33,469 nt of DNA from Nanobdellota archaeon (lineage in GTDB: Archaea; Nanobdellota; Nanobdellia; Woesearchaeales; SM23-78), in the NCBI GenBank assembly GCA_018819305.1, contig JAHJQO010000022.1, positions 1 through 33,469 on the forward strand, written 5' to 3'. The notes below the pieces were generated by a model. That model worked only from the letters and a program-made list of their open reading frames with translations, did not search any database and was not told the origin of the DNA. The position numbers and the translations under genes are program-made. Below are positions 1-8,499 of this stretch, piece after piece. Within the stretch, counting starts at the first letter, position 1. Each line of letters opens with the position of its first letter.

Positions 1-1
1 A

Positions 2-124
2 GCAAACAGCATGATAAAAAGAGGAATGGGAGAAACATTACGCGGTCGTACCGTCGGACAACAAGCCAGACATTTCTACATGAAATGCTTCACACACAAT
101 ATACTAGTGAGGTGCTCACAATGA
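2..124 (+). CDS. DDE transposase, C-terminal fragment (cut by window edge)
   Basis: The window opens inside a reading frame that ends at a TGA at 122-124. The visible 40 residues contain SMIKRGMGETLRGRT followed by HFYMKCFTHNILV. This matches the general pattern of the last helix region of IS4/IS5-like DDE transposases, in which a catalytic Glu lies just before an (S)xIKRxxG...R(S/G)R stretch and the protein ends in a (K/H)xxxHN(I/L) motif. The catalytic residues lie upstream and cannot be checked. No terminal inverted repeat can be recognised, because only one end of the element is visible. Whether the copy is intact is unknown. Confidence 0.55.
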   Translation, partial: ANSMIKRGMGETLRGRTVGQQARHFYMKCFTHNILVRCSQ

Positions 125-154
125 AACTTGCAAACGAGCCTTTCTAACGAAAAG

Positions 155-162
155 TTTATATA
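155..162 (+). promoter_or_regulatory. TATA box TTTATATA
   Basis: A TTTATATA box is centred about 27 bp before the ATG at 186, so transcription should start at or next to the start codon. There is no ribosome binding site in between. This supports a leaderless mRNA and the start chosen for the next gene. Confidence 0.6.
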
Positions 163-185
163 CTAAAAAAAGAAAATCACATAAT

Positions 186-980
186 ATGGAATCTATACAA
201 GAAATAGCAGAAAGATTTAATGCAAAAAATAAAACACTGCCTGATGATATTAAACGAGTGGTAACTAATCTCAACAAGCTTGACCAACAAAAAAAAGTAA
301 TTGAAAAAAACATAGCAAAAGCAAAAACAAACTCTGAAATTATAGATATGTTAACCGCTTTAGAGAGAGAACTAGAAAAAGAAATAAGATATATACACAT
401 AATAAAAAAGAAAGCAAAAGAATTTTATGAAGAAGCTGTCACATTAATCAATCATGAAATAAATTCCAAACAACAAATAAAAGAACTAGAAGAATTAAAT
501 AAAAAATATTTAACAACAGTAGAAGAGATATTTGATACTGCAATATACGGCATGGAAAATCTTGAAAAACTCAATATTGATGAAAGAAAGCACATAGACA
601 AAATCAGAAATGAACTGAATGCAAAAGGATTTGACAAAAAAGTCTTTAAAGAGTTTAAGAAATATAGGAAAGACCTAAAAAAGGAGTTGAGGGTAGAGTC
701 TGTTATATCTAAATTAAAAGGAAAATCAACAATTCTCGAAAGGCTCAGTAATGCTACAGAAAGAATTGAAAAAATGCACTCATCAACAAAGTTCGCAGCA
801 TACATAACTGGAGCGGGCACTATTTACTTAATTAAAGACGGTCGTGATATCATTGAAATAGTTGCAAAAATCTTAGTAATAGGGGTTGGTGTTTGGATGT
901 ACAATAGATCAATGGACAATATCAGAAATGGATGGGGTTTTAACGAATCAATTTTTAAATTGTTTAAAAAACCAAGATAA
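186..980 (+). CDS. Coiled-coil protein with C-terminal membrane segment, unknown function
   Basis: The family is not recognised. The product is 264 residues, rich in Lys and Glu. Residues about 5-200 are predicted by eye to be almost entirely helical and coiled-coil forming (for example 30-70 and 95-165). Near the C-terminus a short hydrophobic stretch (about 203-217) and a longer one (about 222-239) look membrane-associated, followed by a basic tail ending KKPR. The likely arrangement is a cytosolic coiled coil tethered to the membrane by its C-terminus. The start is set by a TATA box at 155-162. It stands alone next to a transposase fragment; the following gene has its own promoter. Confidence 0.7.
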   Translation: MESIQEIAERFNAKNKTLPDDIKRVVTNLNKLDQQKKVIEKNIAKAKTNSEIIDMLTALERELEKEIRYIHIIKKKAKEFYEEAVTLINHEINSKQQIKELEELNKKYLTTVEEIFDTAIYGMENLEKLNIDERKHIDKIRNELNAKGFDKKVFKEFKKYRKDLKKELRVESVISKLKGKSTILERLSNATERIEKMHSSTKFAAYITGAGTIYLIKDGRDIIEIVAKILVIGVGVWMYNRSMDNIRNGWGFNESIFKLFKKPR

Positions 981-986
981 CCAAAC

Positions 987-996
987 TTTTTATAAA
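987..996 (+). promoter_or_regulatory. TATA box TTTTTATAAA
   Basis: This TATA element sits about 27 bp before the ATG at 1019, overlapping the space just after the previous stop codon. It fits a leaderless transcript for the THUMP protein. Confidence 0.55.
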
Positions 997-1018
997 CAAT
1001 CAATATTTCTCTGTTCTT

Positions 1019-2173
1019 ATGAAAGCATTGGCTATTACAGACAAAGGCCTGGAAAAAATCGCTCTGATGGAGCTGGATGAACTCATTAAGATAAAAGGCA
1101 AAGCACAGGAACATGCTGTTTTGTTTGATTTTAAATCTTATGAAGACTTGTTTAAGTTCTGCTATTTTAGCCAGAGCATTGAAAGAGCTATATTGCTGCT
1201 GGATGAATTTGAATTTAAGAATTATAATGATTTGCTAAAAAAATGCAACAATGTAATAACTAAATCTATTCTTAATGAGTGGTTTGACAAGAACATGAGT
1301 TTCAGAGTGAGAAGCCAGAGAATTGGAGAGCATAAATTTGGAAGCCAAACAATTGAAAAAGATTTAGGTGAAAAAATTATTCTCAAGATAGAAAAGGATT
1401 TCAAATACACACCAGTTGTAAGCATGGACTCGCCAGACACAACCATCTACATATATATAGTGAATAACAAGGCATATCTTGGCATTGATTTAATTGGAAG
1501 AGACCTTAGCAAGAGGCAGTACAGAATGTTCACATCTGCAGGAATTATTAATGCAAATATATACTATGCACTTGTCAGGCTGGCAAACTACACCCCTAAA
1601 AAAAGATTAATTGATATTATTTCAAAATCAGGATTAATATCTATTGAAGCAGCACTATATGCATCAAACACAAGTATAAACTTTTTTTCAAAGGAATTTG
1701 CTTTTAAAAAACTCAAACCATTTCAGAACAAGAACTGGGATGTTTTTTTCAAAAAACTTGATTCAAAAAAGAAAACAGACAAACTCAATATCATTGGCCT
1801 GAATCCTTTGCTTAAAAGTGTTGAAGCTTCTAAAAAAAATGCAAAGCTTGCAGGTGTTGACAAAATAATCAGTTTTTCAAAGATGGATGTGGAATGGCTT
1901 GATACTAAGCTTGATAAAAACAGTATAGATATTATTGCTTCAAAAGTACAATGCCCAAGCAAGCACACTGCAGAGTCCACAGTAAGAAAAACTTACAAAG
2001 AACTGTTTTACCAGGCAGAATTCATTATGAAAAAATTAGGAATAATGATTCTTCTTTCAGAAAGCACAGATTTGCTCAAAGAAATGATAACAAAGGATTT
2101 TAAGCTTAAAAAACAAGGCGAGCTTTGGGCTGGCCAGCAGAAATATGAGTTTGTTATTATGAAGAGAAAATAA
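1019..2173 (+). CDS. THUMP-domain protein with degenerate methyltransferase domain
   Basis: The order is that of the Trm14/RlmL-type RNA guanine-N2 methyltransferases: an N-terminal ferredoxin-like plus THUMP region (about 1-160), the joint RDLSKRQYR (161-169, equivalent to the usual LxxRxYR), then a Rossmann-fold domain. The fold is recognisable but the SAM and catalytic motifs are altered. Motif I, usually DPFCGSGT, reads DIISKSGL (199-206). The acidic ribose-binding position after motif II reads GLNP (260-263). The NPPY catalytic motif is absent; after DIIA (304-307) the chain reads SKVQCPS. The THUMP part is expected to bind tRNA. I infer that the protein no longer methylates, or does so in an unusual way. 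The start is leaderless, from the TATA box at 987-996. Confidence 0.75.
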   Translation: MKALAITDKGLEKIALMELDELIKIKGKAQEHAVLFDFKSYEDLFKFCYFSQSIERAILLLDEFEFKNYNDLLKKCNNVITKSILNEWFDKNMSFRVRSQRIGEHKFGSQTIEKDLGEKIILKIEKDFKYTPVVSMDSPDTTIYIYIVNNKAYLGIDLIGRDLSKRQYRMFTSAGIINANIYYALVRLANYTPKKRLIDIISKSGLISIEAALYASNTSINFFSKEFAFKKLKPFQNKNWDVFFKKLDSKKKTDKLNIIGLNPLLKSVEASKKNAKLAGVDKIISFSKMDVEWLDTKLDKNSIDIIASKVQCPSKHTAESTVRKTYKELFYQAEFIMKKLGIMILLSESTDLLKEMITKDFKLKKQGELWAGQQKYEFVIMKRK

Positions 2174-2229
2174 ACCAATAATTTTAAATATCTCAAATAT
2201 CAAAACATTGATTGTTGCGGGGTGGTATC

Positions 2230-2712
2230 ATGTGCGATATGTGTTCTTCACCAGAAAAAGTTTATAAGATCGAAATAGAAGGCACTTTGCTTAATGCATG
2301 TGAAAAATGCGCTGAATATGGCAAGATTGTTGCAAAGATAAAAAAAGATGAACCTCAAATAATTAAGCAAAGAGAAAGCTTTGACTTTGTTGAACATTCA
2401 AGGCCAAATAAAAAAACAACAACAATACAGATGATTGTTCCAAATTATTCTGTTCTTATAAAAGAGGGCAGAGAAAGGCTTGAGCTTAAGCAGGAAGAAG
2501 TTGCAAAAAAAATTGCAGAAAAAGAAAGCATTGTTCACAAGCTTGAATCCGGACGCATGAAACCTAATGTTCCTTTGGCAAGAAAATTTGAGAAATTCCT
2601 CAACATAAAACTTGTTGAAGAAATTGAAGAAGAATCTTTGTCAAACATAGAAACACCAAGCACAACACAAACAGGGAGTTTAACTATTGGTGACATGATA
2701 AAAAGAAGATAA
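2230..2712 (+). CDS. aMBF1-type transcription factor (zinc ribbon plus XRE-like HTH)
   Basis: This is an archaeal multiprotein-bridging-factor-1 homologue of 160 residues. An N-terminal zinc ribbon is formed by C2/C5 and C24/C27. A linker with basic residues follows, then a helix-turn-helix (about 72-125) containing LKQEEVAKKIAEKESIVHKLE, the classic MBF1/Cro-like core. Archaeal MBF1 is known to associate with ribosomes or the transcription machinery. The frame is open upstream to a TTG at 2212, but I take the ATG at 2230 because a strong ribosome binding site (GGGGTGG, about 2219-2225) precedes it, and the first zinc cysteine follows at once. An AT-rich element near 2180 could be the TATA box. 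Confidence 0.9.
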   Translation: MCDMCSSPEKVYKIEIEGTLLNACEKCAEYGKIVAKIKKDEPQIIKQRESFDFVEHSRPNKKTTTIQMIVPNYSVLIKEGRERLELKQEEVAKKIAEKESIVHKLESGRMKPNVPLARKFEKFLNIKLVEEIEEESLSNIETPSTTQTGSLTIGDMIKRR

Positions 2713-2716
2713 TTAT

Positions 2717-3403
2717 TTATTCTGTTATCTGCTCATTTTCAACAGAGTAGTTCAAAAGTTTTTCCAGAAATGACCTAGTCTGATAGCCTGGATAAACATC
2801 ATCATTTATAACAATGGTTGGGGCTTCTTGTATATTCAAGTCATTTCTTATTGCCTCTAATGCAGGGTTATTCAGGTTTTTGTCAAAAGAATAAATCATA
2901 AGCCCAGGATATTTATTATGAAGATAAGAAAGCACGTGTCCCTGGTCTTCGCATTTTGGACAGTCTCCTTTGTTTGAGTAGAAATACAGAATAACATTAT
3001 TTTCCTGATTACACTCTGTATTTAGTTTTTTAATAAACAGCCAGTGCCTAAGTTCAACTAAAGAATAATACTGCTTTAGCCTGACAACATCGTCATTATC
3101 AAATCCTGATTTGCTCTCCATAAAATCCAGCCTTGAACCTAAGGTATAAAGTTCTTCTAAAAGAGGGCCAAAACCAATGCCTCTGCAAGGGTCTGATTCC
3201 ATAATATTATATTGAAGTTCAAGTGCAAGTATATCTGTCCTGAGCGTCTGTCCTAAATTCTGAATGCTGGAAATTTTTGCAGAAGCCACTGAATTTCCAA
3301 CAAGAACACCAGCTGCAAAAATTATTATTGTGAGAGTTAATACAAATAAATACTTATGAACATTTACTATTTTAGGATTACCCGGCTCCATTGATTTTGG
3401 CAT
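2717..3403 (-). CDS. Membrane-anchored thioredoxin-like protein
   Basis: The product is 228 residues. One N-terminal transmembrane segment (about 18-37) acts as an uncleaved anchor. An extracytoplasmic helical region follows (40-130), then a C-terminal thioredoxin-like fold: the strand NVILYFYS, the redox motif GDCPKC (C148, C151), and EAPTIVIN with the likely cis-proline at 195. Two further cysteines (C73, C131) could form a structural disulfide. The likely role is thiol-disulfide exchange or disulfide formation outside the cytoplasmic membrane. The gene lies downstream of the glycosyltransferase genes on the same strand but has its own TATA box, so it is probably expressed separately. Confidence 0.7.
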   Translation of the reverse strand: MPKSMEPGNPKIVNVHKYLFVLTLTIIIFAAGVLVGNSVASAKISSIQNLGQTLRTDILALELQYNIMESDPCRGIGFGPLLEELYTLGSRLDFMESKSGFDNDDVVRLKQYYSLVELRHWLFIKKLNTECNQENNVILYFYSNKGDCPKCEDQGHVLSYLHNKYPGLMIYSFDKNLNNPALEAIRNDLNIQEAPTIVINDDVYPGYQTRSFLEKLLNYSVENEQITE

Positions 3404-3421
3404 TTTTATCAGTTTGTTATT

Positions 3422-3450
3422 GCAAGCAAAAACAGTGCTTGCTATATAAA
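3422..3450 (-). promoter_or_regulatory. TATA box with adjacent 6-bp inverted repeat
   Basis: On the minus strand, TTTATATA (3443-3450) precedes the thioredoxin-like gene. It is directly followed by the inverted repeat GCAAGC (3422-3427) / GCTTGC (3437-3442). The expected transcription start is near 3420, leaving a short leader to the ATG at 3403. A repeat between TATA and start site is a typical place for a repressor to bind. Confidence 0.4.
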
Positions 3451-3495
3451 TATTTCCTATTAATATGCTATATTTTATGTTATAATAATTTTATG

Positions 3496-4755
3496 CTATG
3501 AAAGAGTTTTTTTACTAATTGTTTTCTTAGGCGTCCACTTGACTTCTTTTTTTGCCAAGCTATTAATTAACACTACAAGCCACCAAAATGCAAACAAGAA
3601 TCCATAAGCAATCACATACATAATATATGAAAACACCATTTTATCATGTTCTTTGGAAAGCTTTGCAGCAATTATTATCAATATAACACCTATAATCAAA
3701 GTCACAGCACCCAGTATAAGTACTGTGTTGATATTCAGCATAAATAAGTCAAAACTCAAATCAAACCTGAATATATCAAACTCAACAGCCCTTGCATATA
3801 TATACATATTCCATAAGCTTTCTCCGAATTTATACAGCATATAAAAAAATGAAACTATAAGTATCGCAATAGAGATAAGTGCAAGAGGCATGGTATAAAG
3901 TCCAAGATTGCCTTGTTTTCTTGAAAAAATGTTTTTATAATCTATTGTGTTTTTAAGAAATCCAGAATACCATCTTTTTCTTTGATTATATAGGTCTTTG
4001 AATGTGCTAGGACCTACAGTGTGGACATATGCATTTACTGAATTCTCAATCCAGTAATGATGGGTTTGGATTCTGAGCGCCATCTCAATGTCCTCTGTCA
4101 AATGAGCTTTTTTATAGTAACCATGTTTTTCAAAGAAAACCTTCCTATATATTGAAAAAGGGCCTGGTGTAACATTTATGCTTCCAATCAAAGAATACAT
4201 TTTTCTGAAAAAAATACCTAACGCATATTCTACTCTTTGAATTCTTTGAATCCAGGATTTAGCATTGTATATTTTAAGAGAAGGTGTGACAGCCATTACT
4301 TTTGGATTGTCAAAATAAGGCAGCATTCTCTTTAAAGCCTTAGGGTCAACAAAGGAATCAGCATCTAATGCCCCTACAAATTCAGCTTTGGTTTTTGAAA
4401 GCCCAAGATTAAGAGCTGTATATTTACCGCCATTTTTCTTTCGAAAGACCTTTACTCCTTTGGATTCATATTGCTTTGCTACCTTGTATGTGTTGTCTGT
4501 AGAACCATCATCAACAACAATGATTTCAAGCTTTTTCATTGGATAATCCAATCCTAAAAGTGAATCAATGGTTTTTGCCACTGTTGATTCTTCATTAAAA
4601 CAAGGAACAATAATGCACACCAAAGGATGTTTTTTCGGATGCTCTCCTTTAGTAATATTATTTCTGTGCTCAATCAGAGTTATAATAAAGAAAATTGAAG
4701 TATATAAACTAACAAAAGCAATAATAGATATCAGTATTTCCCCAAACTCCATCAT
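3496..4755 (-). CDS. Membrane GT2 family processive-type glycosyltransferase
   Basis: This is an inverting family 2 glycosyltransferase of the cellulose/hyaluronan/chitin synthase type, 419 residues. It has one N-terminal membrane helix (about 7-28). The GT-A catalytic domain shows CFNEE (52-56), VDDGS (81-85), the metal-binding DADS (131-134), the catalytic-base motif TED near residue 221, and QRKRW (the QxxRW signature of processive enzymes) near 257. Three membrane helices follow at the C-terminus. It transfers a nucleotide-activated sugar on the cytosolic face and may export a polymer or lipid-linked glycan. It abuts the upstream GT-C gene with no gap (its ATG is next to the preceding stop), so the two are almost certainly co-transcribed. 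Acceptor and sugar are unknown. Confidence 0.9.
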   Translation of the reverse strand: MMEFGEILISIIAFVSLYTSIFFIITLIEHRNNITKGEHPKKHPLVCIIVPCFNEESTVAKTIDSLLGLDYPMKKLEIIVVDDGSTDNTYKVAKQYESKGVKVFRKKNGGKYTALNLGLSKTKAEFVGALDADSFVDPKALKRMLPYFDNPKVMAVTPSLKIYNAKSWIQRIQRVEYALGIFFRKMYSLIGSINVTPGPFSIYRKVFFEKHGYYKKAHLTEDIEMALRIQTHHYWIENSVNAYVHTVGPSTFKDLYNQRKRWYSGFLKNTIDYKNIFSRKQGNLGLYTMPLALISIAILIVSFFYMLYKFGESLWNMYIYARAVEFDIFRFDLSFDLFMLNINTVLILGAVTLIIGVILIIIAAKLSKEHDKMVFSYIMYVIAYGFLFAFWWLVVLINSLAKKEVKWTPKKTISKKTLS

Positions 4756-6237
4756 TTATATCTCTCCAACTCTCTTGTACTCCCAAATCTCTATATCATT
4801 CCAATCATATCTCTTTGTAAAACGGTCACTGTGCTTTACAAGGAACCACAATCCTTGTTCTTTTCCTTCCCACAAGTCCTCTTTCATCTCTGGAGTTATT
4901 AAAACATATCTTATGCCATGTTCTTGGATAAGAGGTTCTGCCTCTTTAAGTCTCGCAGCTTCAAATAAAGCAGCAGTAACATTCTGAATTACTAAATAAT
5001 CCTTAGATAAAAATGAATTTTCATCCAGCAGAACTCTTTTGTGAGCATAGAATTCAACTAAAAAGCCATTTGTTTCAGAAGTCAAAACATTATTTTGTTC
5101 CAAACCACTAAGAAAATTCAGGGAATCATGAAAAGTTTTATCTGGCTGGGCAGAGACAAGCTGGCTTATTTGATTTGTAGCTGAAAAAACCAGGCTGCAT
5201 AGAACAAGAAGCACTGTTCCTGTTTTTATCACATCTAAAGCCCACTTTCTTTTGAAAAAATAAGTAATTGTAATCATGCCATAAACGCAAACTGCAAAGC
5301 TTGTGAAAATTCTGGCATTTGAATTAAACAAAGAAAGCACTATGAATACAACAGTTACCAAATGGAAAAGCTTGGTTTCCTTGCTTCGGGACCAAATAAT
5401 CACAAATCCTATTAAAAATAAGAATATCAGAAATATATCAAATCCCATACCTGCTCTTAACACAGACAAAATATCTCTAAATGCAAAAGAATGAAAACCA
5501 AGCAACCTTGGCGTGTAGTTTGAAAAAAAAGAAAGCAACAACACAACCACTGCTGAGCTGATTAAAGAAATTATTAATGTGTAAATATTTCTTTTCAAAG
5601 CTAAAAAAATAAACAATAATACCAGTAAAAATATTATGAACCCAGTTAAACTTGTCAAAACCAATAAAATTGATGATAATATACCAAGCCAATGCCAAAA
5701 CTTTTTTTTGCTTAGCAAAAGCACCATTGACAAAAGACTTAGAAAAATCATAAATCCTGCAACATAAAGACCTGAAAATAATATAAGAAATACAGGAGTA
5801 ACAGCAAGCACTATAAGCGTCACACCAGCTCGCTTCTTATTTATCTTAAGGAGCAAAAGTATTTGGAAAAAAAGCAAAGCAGATAATATTCCTAATAATA
5901 TAGGTAAGAATAATGAAACTAATTGTTCTGAAAATATAATTAATAATAAACCAAGAAAATAATGAAAAGCATTAGGTTCATAAATAGTATCCTGAACAGG
6001 GTCTTTATTGAGAGATAGATCAGAACTAAGAGACTGGGAAATACGCAAATTATAATATGATTCTCCCAAAGGAAATAATGGCTGGTCATTTGTAAGCCTC
6101 AAAACCATAATAGATGACAAAAGCACAACTATTAAGATTATTGCAAACAATAAAATTTCCATCCCATTCTTTTTTGGCTCAGGATTTAATTTTGGACTTT
6201 GCTTTTGCAAAACTTTTTTTCTTTTTATTGCGCTCAT
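4756..6237 (-). CDS. GT-C-like polytopic membrane glycosyltransferase, paralogue 2
   Basis: The product is 493 residues, with a short basic cytosolic N-terminus, about 11-12 hydrophobic segments and a soluble C-terminal domain (about 370-493). After the first membrane helix it carries GESYYNLR (58-65), corresponding to DAYYSLR in the adjacent paralogue and to the first external loop of STT3/PMT-type GT-C enzymes, where an acidic residue binds metal. Here the acid is Glu rather than Asp. The WWDYG motif of true AglB oligosaccharyltransferases is not seen, so I call it a GT-C-like enzyme using a lipid-linked sugar donor, not AglB. Its ATG overlaps the stop of the upstream paralogue by 4 nt, implying translational coupling. 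Confidence 0.75.
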   Translation of the reverse strand: MSAIKRKKVLQKQSPKLNPEPKKNGMEILLFAIILIVVLLSSIMVLRLTNDQPLFPLGESYYNLRISQSLSSDLSLNKDPVQDTIYEPNAFHYFLGLLLIIFSEQLVSLFLPILLGILSALLFFQILLLLKINKKRAGVTLIVLAVTPVFLILFSGLYVAGFMIFLSLLSMVLLLSKKKFWHWLGILSSILLVLTSLTGFIIFLLVLLFIFLALKRNIYTLIISLISSAVVVLLLSFFSNYTPRLLGFHSFAFRDILSVLRAGMGFDIFLIFLFLIGFVIIWSRSKETKLFHLVTVVFIVLSLFNSNARIFTSFAVCVYGMITITYFFKRKWALDVIKTGTVLLVLCSLVFSATNQISQLVSAQPDKTFHDSLNFLSGLEQNNVLTSETNGFLVEFYAHKRVLLDENSFLSKDYLVIQNVTAALFEAARLKEAEPLIQEHGIRYVLITPEMKEDLWEGKEQGLWFLVKHSDRFTKRYDWNDIEIWEYKRVGEI

Positions 6238-7715
6238 TCTATCTTACACCCTTTGAATTCATAAATAACAGCATCTTTATCATAAATAGTTTCAAAACAA
6301 TCTTTATCTGCATAAAACAAACTATCTGTGTGCAATGCATCCATTGTATTTGTGGAAAGGAAAATATAATCAATTTCATATTTATTTATCAGCCTTACGG
6401 CCTCAGATTTCAGTCTTAAAGTGTATAAATGATTAACATCTTCATATCTTTGATTAATATTATCCATAAAAAGAAAATTTGAATCAGCAACATTCTTTTT
6501 CTCAGCAGCATAATTTATCAAAAATCCCTCTTCAACTCTTCCCAGAACAACAGAGTCATCTTTTACATTTGTCTTCAGCCATTCGAGCGCATCTATATCT
6601 TGTGACGGTGGTGTCTTCGGATGCAATGTACTTAAAAAAGGTGTAAGTGCAGTTATTATAAACAAAATAATAATCAGAGCAGTTCCAACTTTTGATAAGT
6701 AGGATATTTTAGCTTTTGACATGCTGATACGAAGCATCTTAATAGCATAAGCAGAAAGAATAATCAGATTCATGCTCAAAAACAATAAACCGATTTTAAA
6801 AGGTATAAGTTTAAACCAAAGCATAATAAATGAAATCAATGCAAAGCTTATGTACAAGCTTGCAGCTTTGTTTCTTGTTTTAAAAAATACATGATAAACT
6901 GCATACACTCCCAGCAAGAGAGGTATTAACCCCACTGCATAAATAACACTAATAAAACTTAATTCTGTAAAATAATTAGATAATAAGTGGGCAGGTATGT
7001 TTTGCCAGATAAAACTTATTCCGTGTGTAAAAAAAGCCTTTCTGTACAATAAAATATAAAACCACAAAGCCAAAAACAAGAGAAACAAAGATACTTCTGC
7101 TTCCTTAACAAGAATTTTATGTTTTTCAAGTGTTATTATTAAAAAATACATTAAAAATGCCAAGAGCAAAATAAATAATGAAGTATGAATCAATAAAAGA
7201 ATAACTGACAGCACTATGCTTAAAGTGGCAAATCCTTTTTCTTCAATTCTCAAAAACGTATAACTTAACAAGAAAATTAAAGGAAGACTTAATGATAAAA
7301 CAGACACCTGGTTAAGGGTTGTGAAAAGTATAGGTACAAATCCTGAAAAAAAAGCTGCAATAAATGAAGCGACTTTATTTTTTGTGATGTGCTTGGATAT
7401 TAAATAAATTACTAGGACTAAAAGTGCAAAGCCAATGCTGGGAAGCAATTTAGCAGCTATGTCTAATGGAAAAACAAAACTAACGCCTGCTAAAGCATAA
7501 TAAAATAAAGGAGGTGTAATAAAGGTTCTTCCTGAATAACTCAAGTCATCTTTAAACAAAGGCACTCCGCTTTGTTTTATATGTTCTGCCTGTCTTAAGG
7601 AATAATAAGCATCATAACTCAGATTCTCTTCCTGGAAAACAAAATACATTCTTGCACCAAAAACAACCAGCACAAGTAATATCACCATCCAGTGTTCTTT
7701 TGTTATTTTTACCAT
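6234..7715 (-). CDS. GT-C-like polytopic membrane glycosyltransferase, paralogue 1
   Basis: It has the same length (493 residues) and plan as its downstream neighbour. A first membrane helix (about 10-27) is followed by the external loop SYDAYYSLRQ (33-42) with the presumed metal ligand D35. GRTFITPPLFYY comes next, a motif common in PMT/ArnT-like enzymes, then about ten more membrane helices and a C-terminal extracytoplasmic domain beginning near DALEWLK. Two diverged tandem copies suggest gene duplication with specialisation, for instance successive sugars or different acceptors. It lies 18 bp downstream of the TrmB-type regulator on the same strand, so the regulator probably controls its own operon. 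No WWDYG motif is present. Confidence 0.78.
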   Translation of the reverse strand: MVKITKEHWMVILLVLVVFGARMYFVFQEENLSYDAYYSLRQAEHIKQSGVPLFKDDLSYSGRTFITPPLFYYALAGVSFVFPLDIAAKLLPSIGFALLVLVIYLISKHITKNKVASFIAAFFSGFVPILFTTLNQVSVLSLSLPLIFLLSYTFLRIEEKGFATLSIVLSVILLLIHTSLFILLLAFLMYFLIITLEKHKILVKEAEVSLFLLFLALWFYILLYRKAFFTHGISFIWQNIPAHLLSNYFTELSFISVIYAVGLIPLLLGVYAVYHVFFKTRNKAASLYISFALISFIMLWFKLIPFKIGLLFLSMNLIILSAYAIKMLRISMSKAKISYLSKVGTALIIILFIITALTPFLSTLHPKTPPSQDIDALEWLKTNVKDDSVVLGRVEEGFLINYAAEKKNVADSNFLFMDNINQRYEDVNHLYTLRLKSEAVRLINKYEIDYIFLSTNTMDALHTDSLFYADKDCFETIYDKDAVIYEFKGCKIE

Positions 7716-7733
7716 TTTACTTTAATTTATTTC

Positions 7734-8453
7734 TTATTTTTTCGCCATTGCCCAAATAAACTCAAAATAACTCTTAAAACTTTGAGCCAGAACAGGTTCT
7801 TTAATTAAAATTGCTTTGGGATTTTCATCCCATGTTATAATTGATACCTTATCAGAATATATGTTGGTTGAAACTGGTGACTTATTTCCTTTTTTAATAA
7901 AACGAATTTCAGCCAAAGGAATTTTCTTCAGATATTCCTCTTTTCTTGCACTTTCATCAAAAAGCATCCTGACTTTAATGTTTTTTTGGATTCTTTGCTT
8001 GTCAAAATGCATAAAAAAATACTTGACAATCTCATCAACATTAACTGCATCACCAAAAACCAATATCTCTTTGCCTTCTGTTATCTGATCATCAAAAACT
8101 GTTTTAATTGCTTGCTTGCCCCTGAAAAACAAGACTTCTTTTTTTTCATCAGACATTTTTCTCAGAAGCTGAAGCTCTGGCAGCAGCTGTGTCATTGTTT
8201 CTTCTTTTTCACGCTGAATCTCCACAAGTCTCTCAGGGTCTGCTGCCTCATAATATCTCCTGTTATTGGTTTTAATATAAGAAACAAGACCTTTTTGTAT
8301 GAGCCGCTCTATTGCATCATAAACACTTCTTCTGTGAATACCTGTATGCCTAGATATGTCTCCTGCTTTGCTTGAGCCTTTTTCCAGCAGTGCAAGGTAT
8401 ATTTTTGCTTCTGCTGTTGTCATGCCTGCTTCTTCCAGCAGTTTTTCATTCAT
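7734..8453 (-). CDS. TrmB-family transcriptional regulator (glycosyltransferase operon)
   Basis: The N-terminal winged helix (about 5-70; GMTTAEAKIYLALLEKG, then RHTGIHRRSVYDAIERL as recognition region) is characteristic of TrmB/sugar-specific regulators. The C-terminal part (about 95-239) resembles the effector domain found in many archaeal TrmB-like proteins (VLFFRGKQAIKTVFDDQI), although sugar specificity cannot be read. Two ATGs are possible, at 8462 and 8453. I choose 8453 because the TATA box at 8477-8484 lies about 27 bp before it (leaderless). It is the first gene of a four-gene minus-strand unit with two GT-C enzymes and a GT2 enzyme, and probably responds to a glycan precursor. Confidence 0.85.
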   Translation of the reverse strand: MNEKLLEEAGMTTAEAKIYLALLEKGSSKAGDISRHTGIHRRSVYDAIERLIQKGLVSYIKTNNRRYYEAADPERLVEIQREKEETMTQLLPELQLLRKMSDEKKEVLFFRGKQAIKTVFDDQITEGKEILVFGDAVNVDEIVKYFFMHFDKQRIQKNIKVRMLFDESARKEEYLKKIPLAEIRFIKKGNKSPVSTNIYSDKVSIITWDENPKAILIKEPVLAQSFKSYFEFIWAMAKK

Positions 8454-8476
8454 AAATCGCATGTAAGTAATAAGAA

Positions 8477-8484
8477 TTTATAAA
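8477..8484 (-). promoter_or_regulatory. TATA box of trmB-glycosyltransferase operon
   Basis: TTTATAAA is centred 27 bp from the ATG at 8453 on the minus strand. It decides in favour of that start over the in-frame ATG at 8462. Confidence 0.55.
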
Positions 8485-8499
8485 GTTTATTAATTTAGG

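Noticed and set aside
4756-7715. AglB oligosaccharyltransferase
   Set aside because: Topology and the YYxLR loop are similar, but the WWDYG catalytic motif of AglB/STT3 is not found in either protein.
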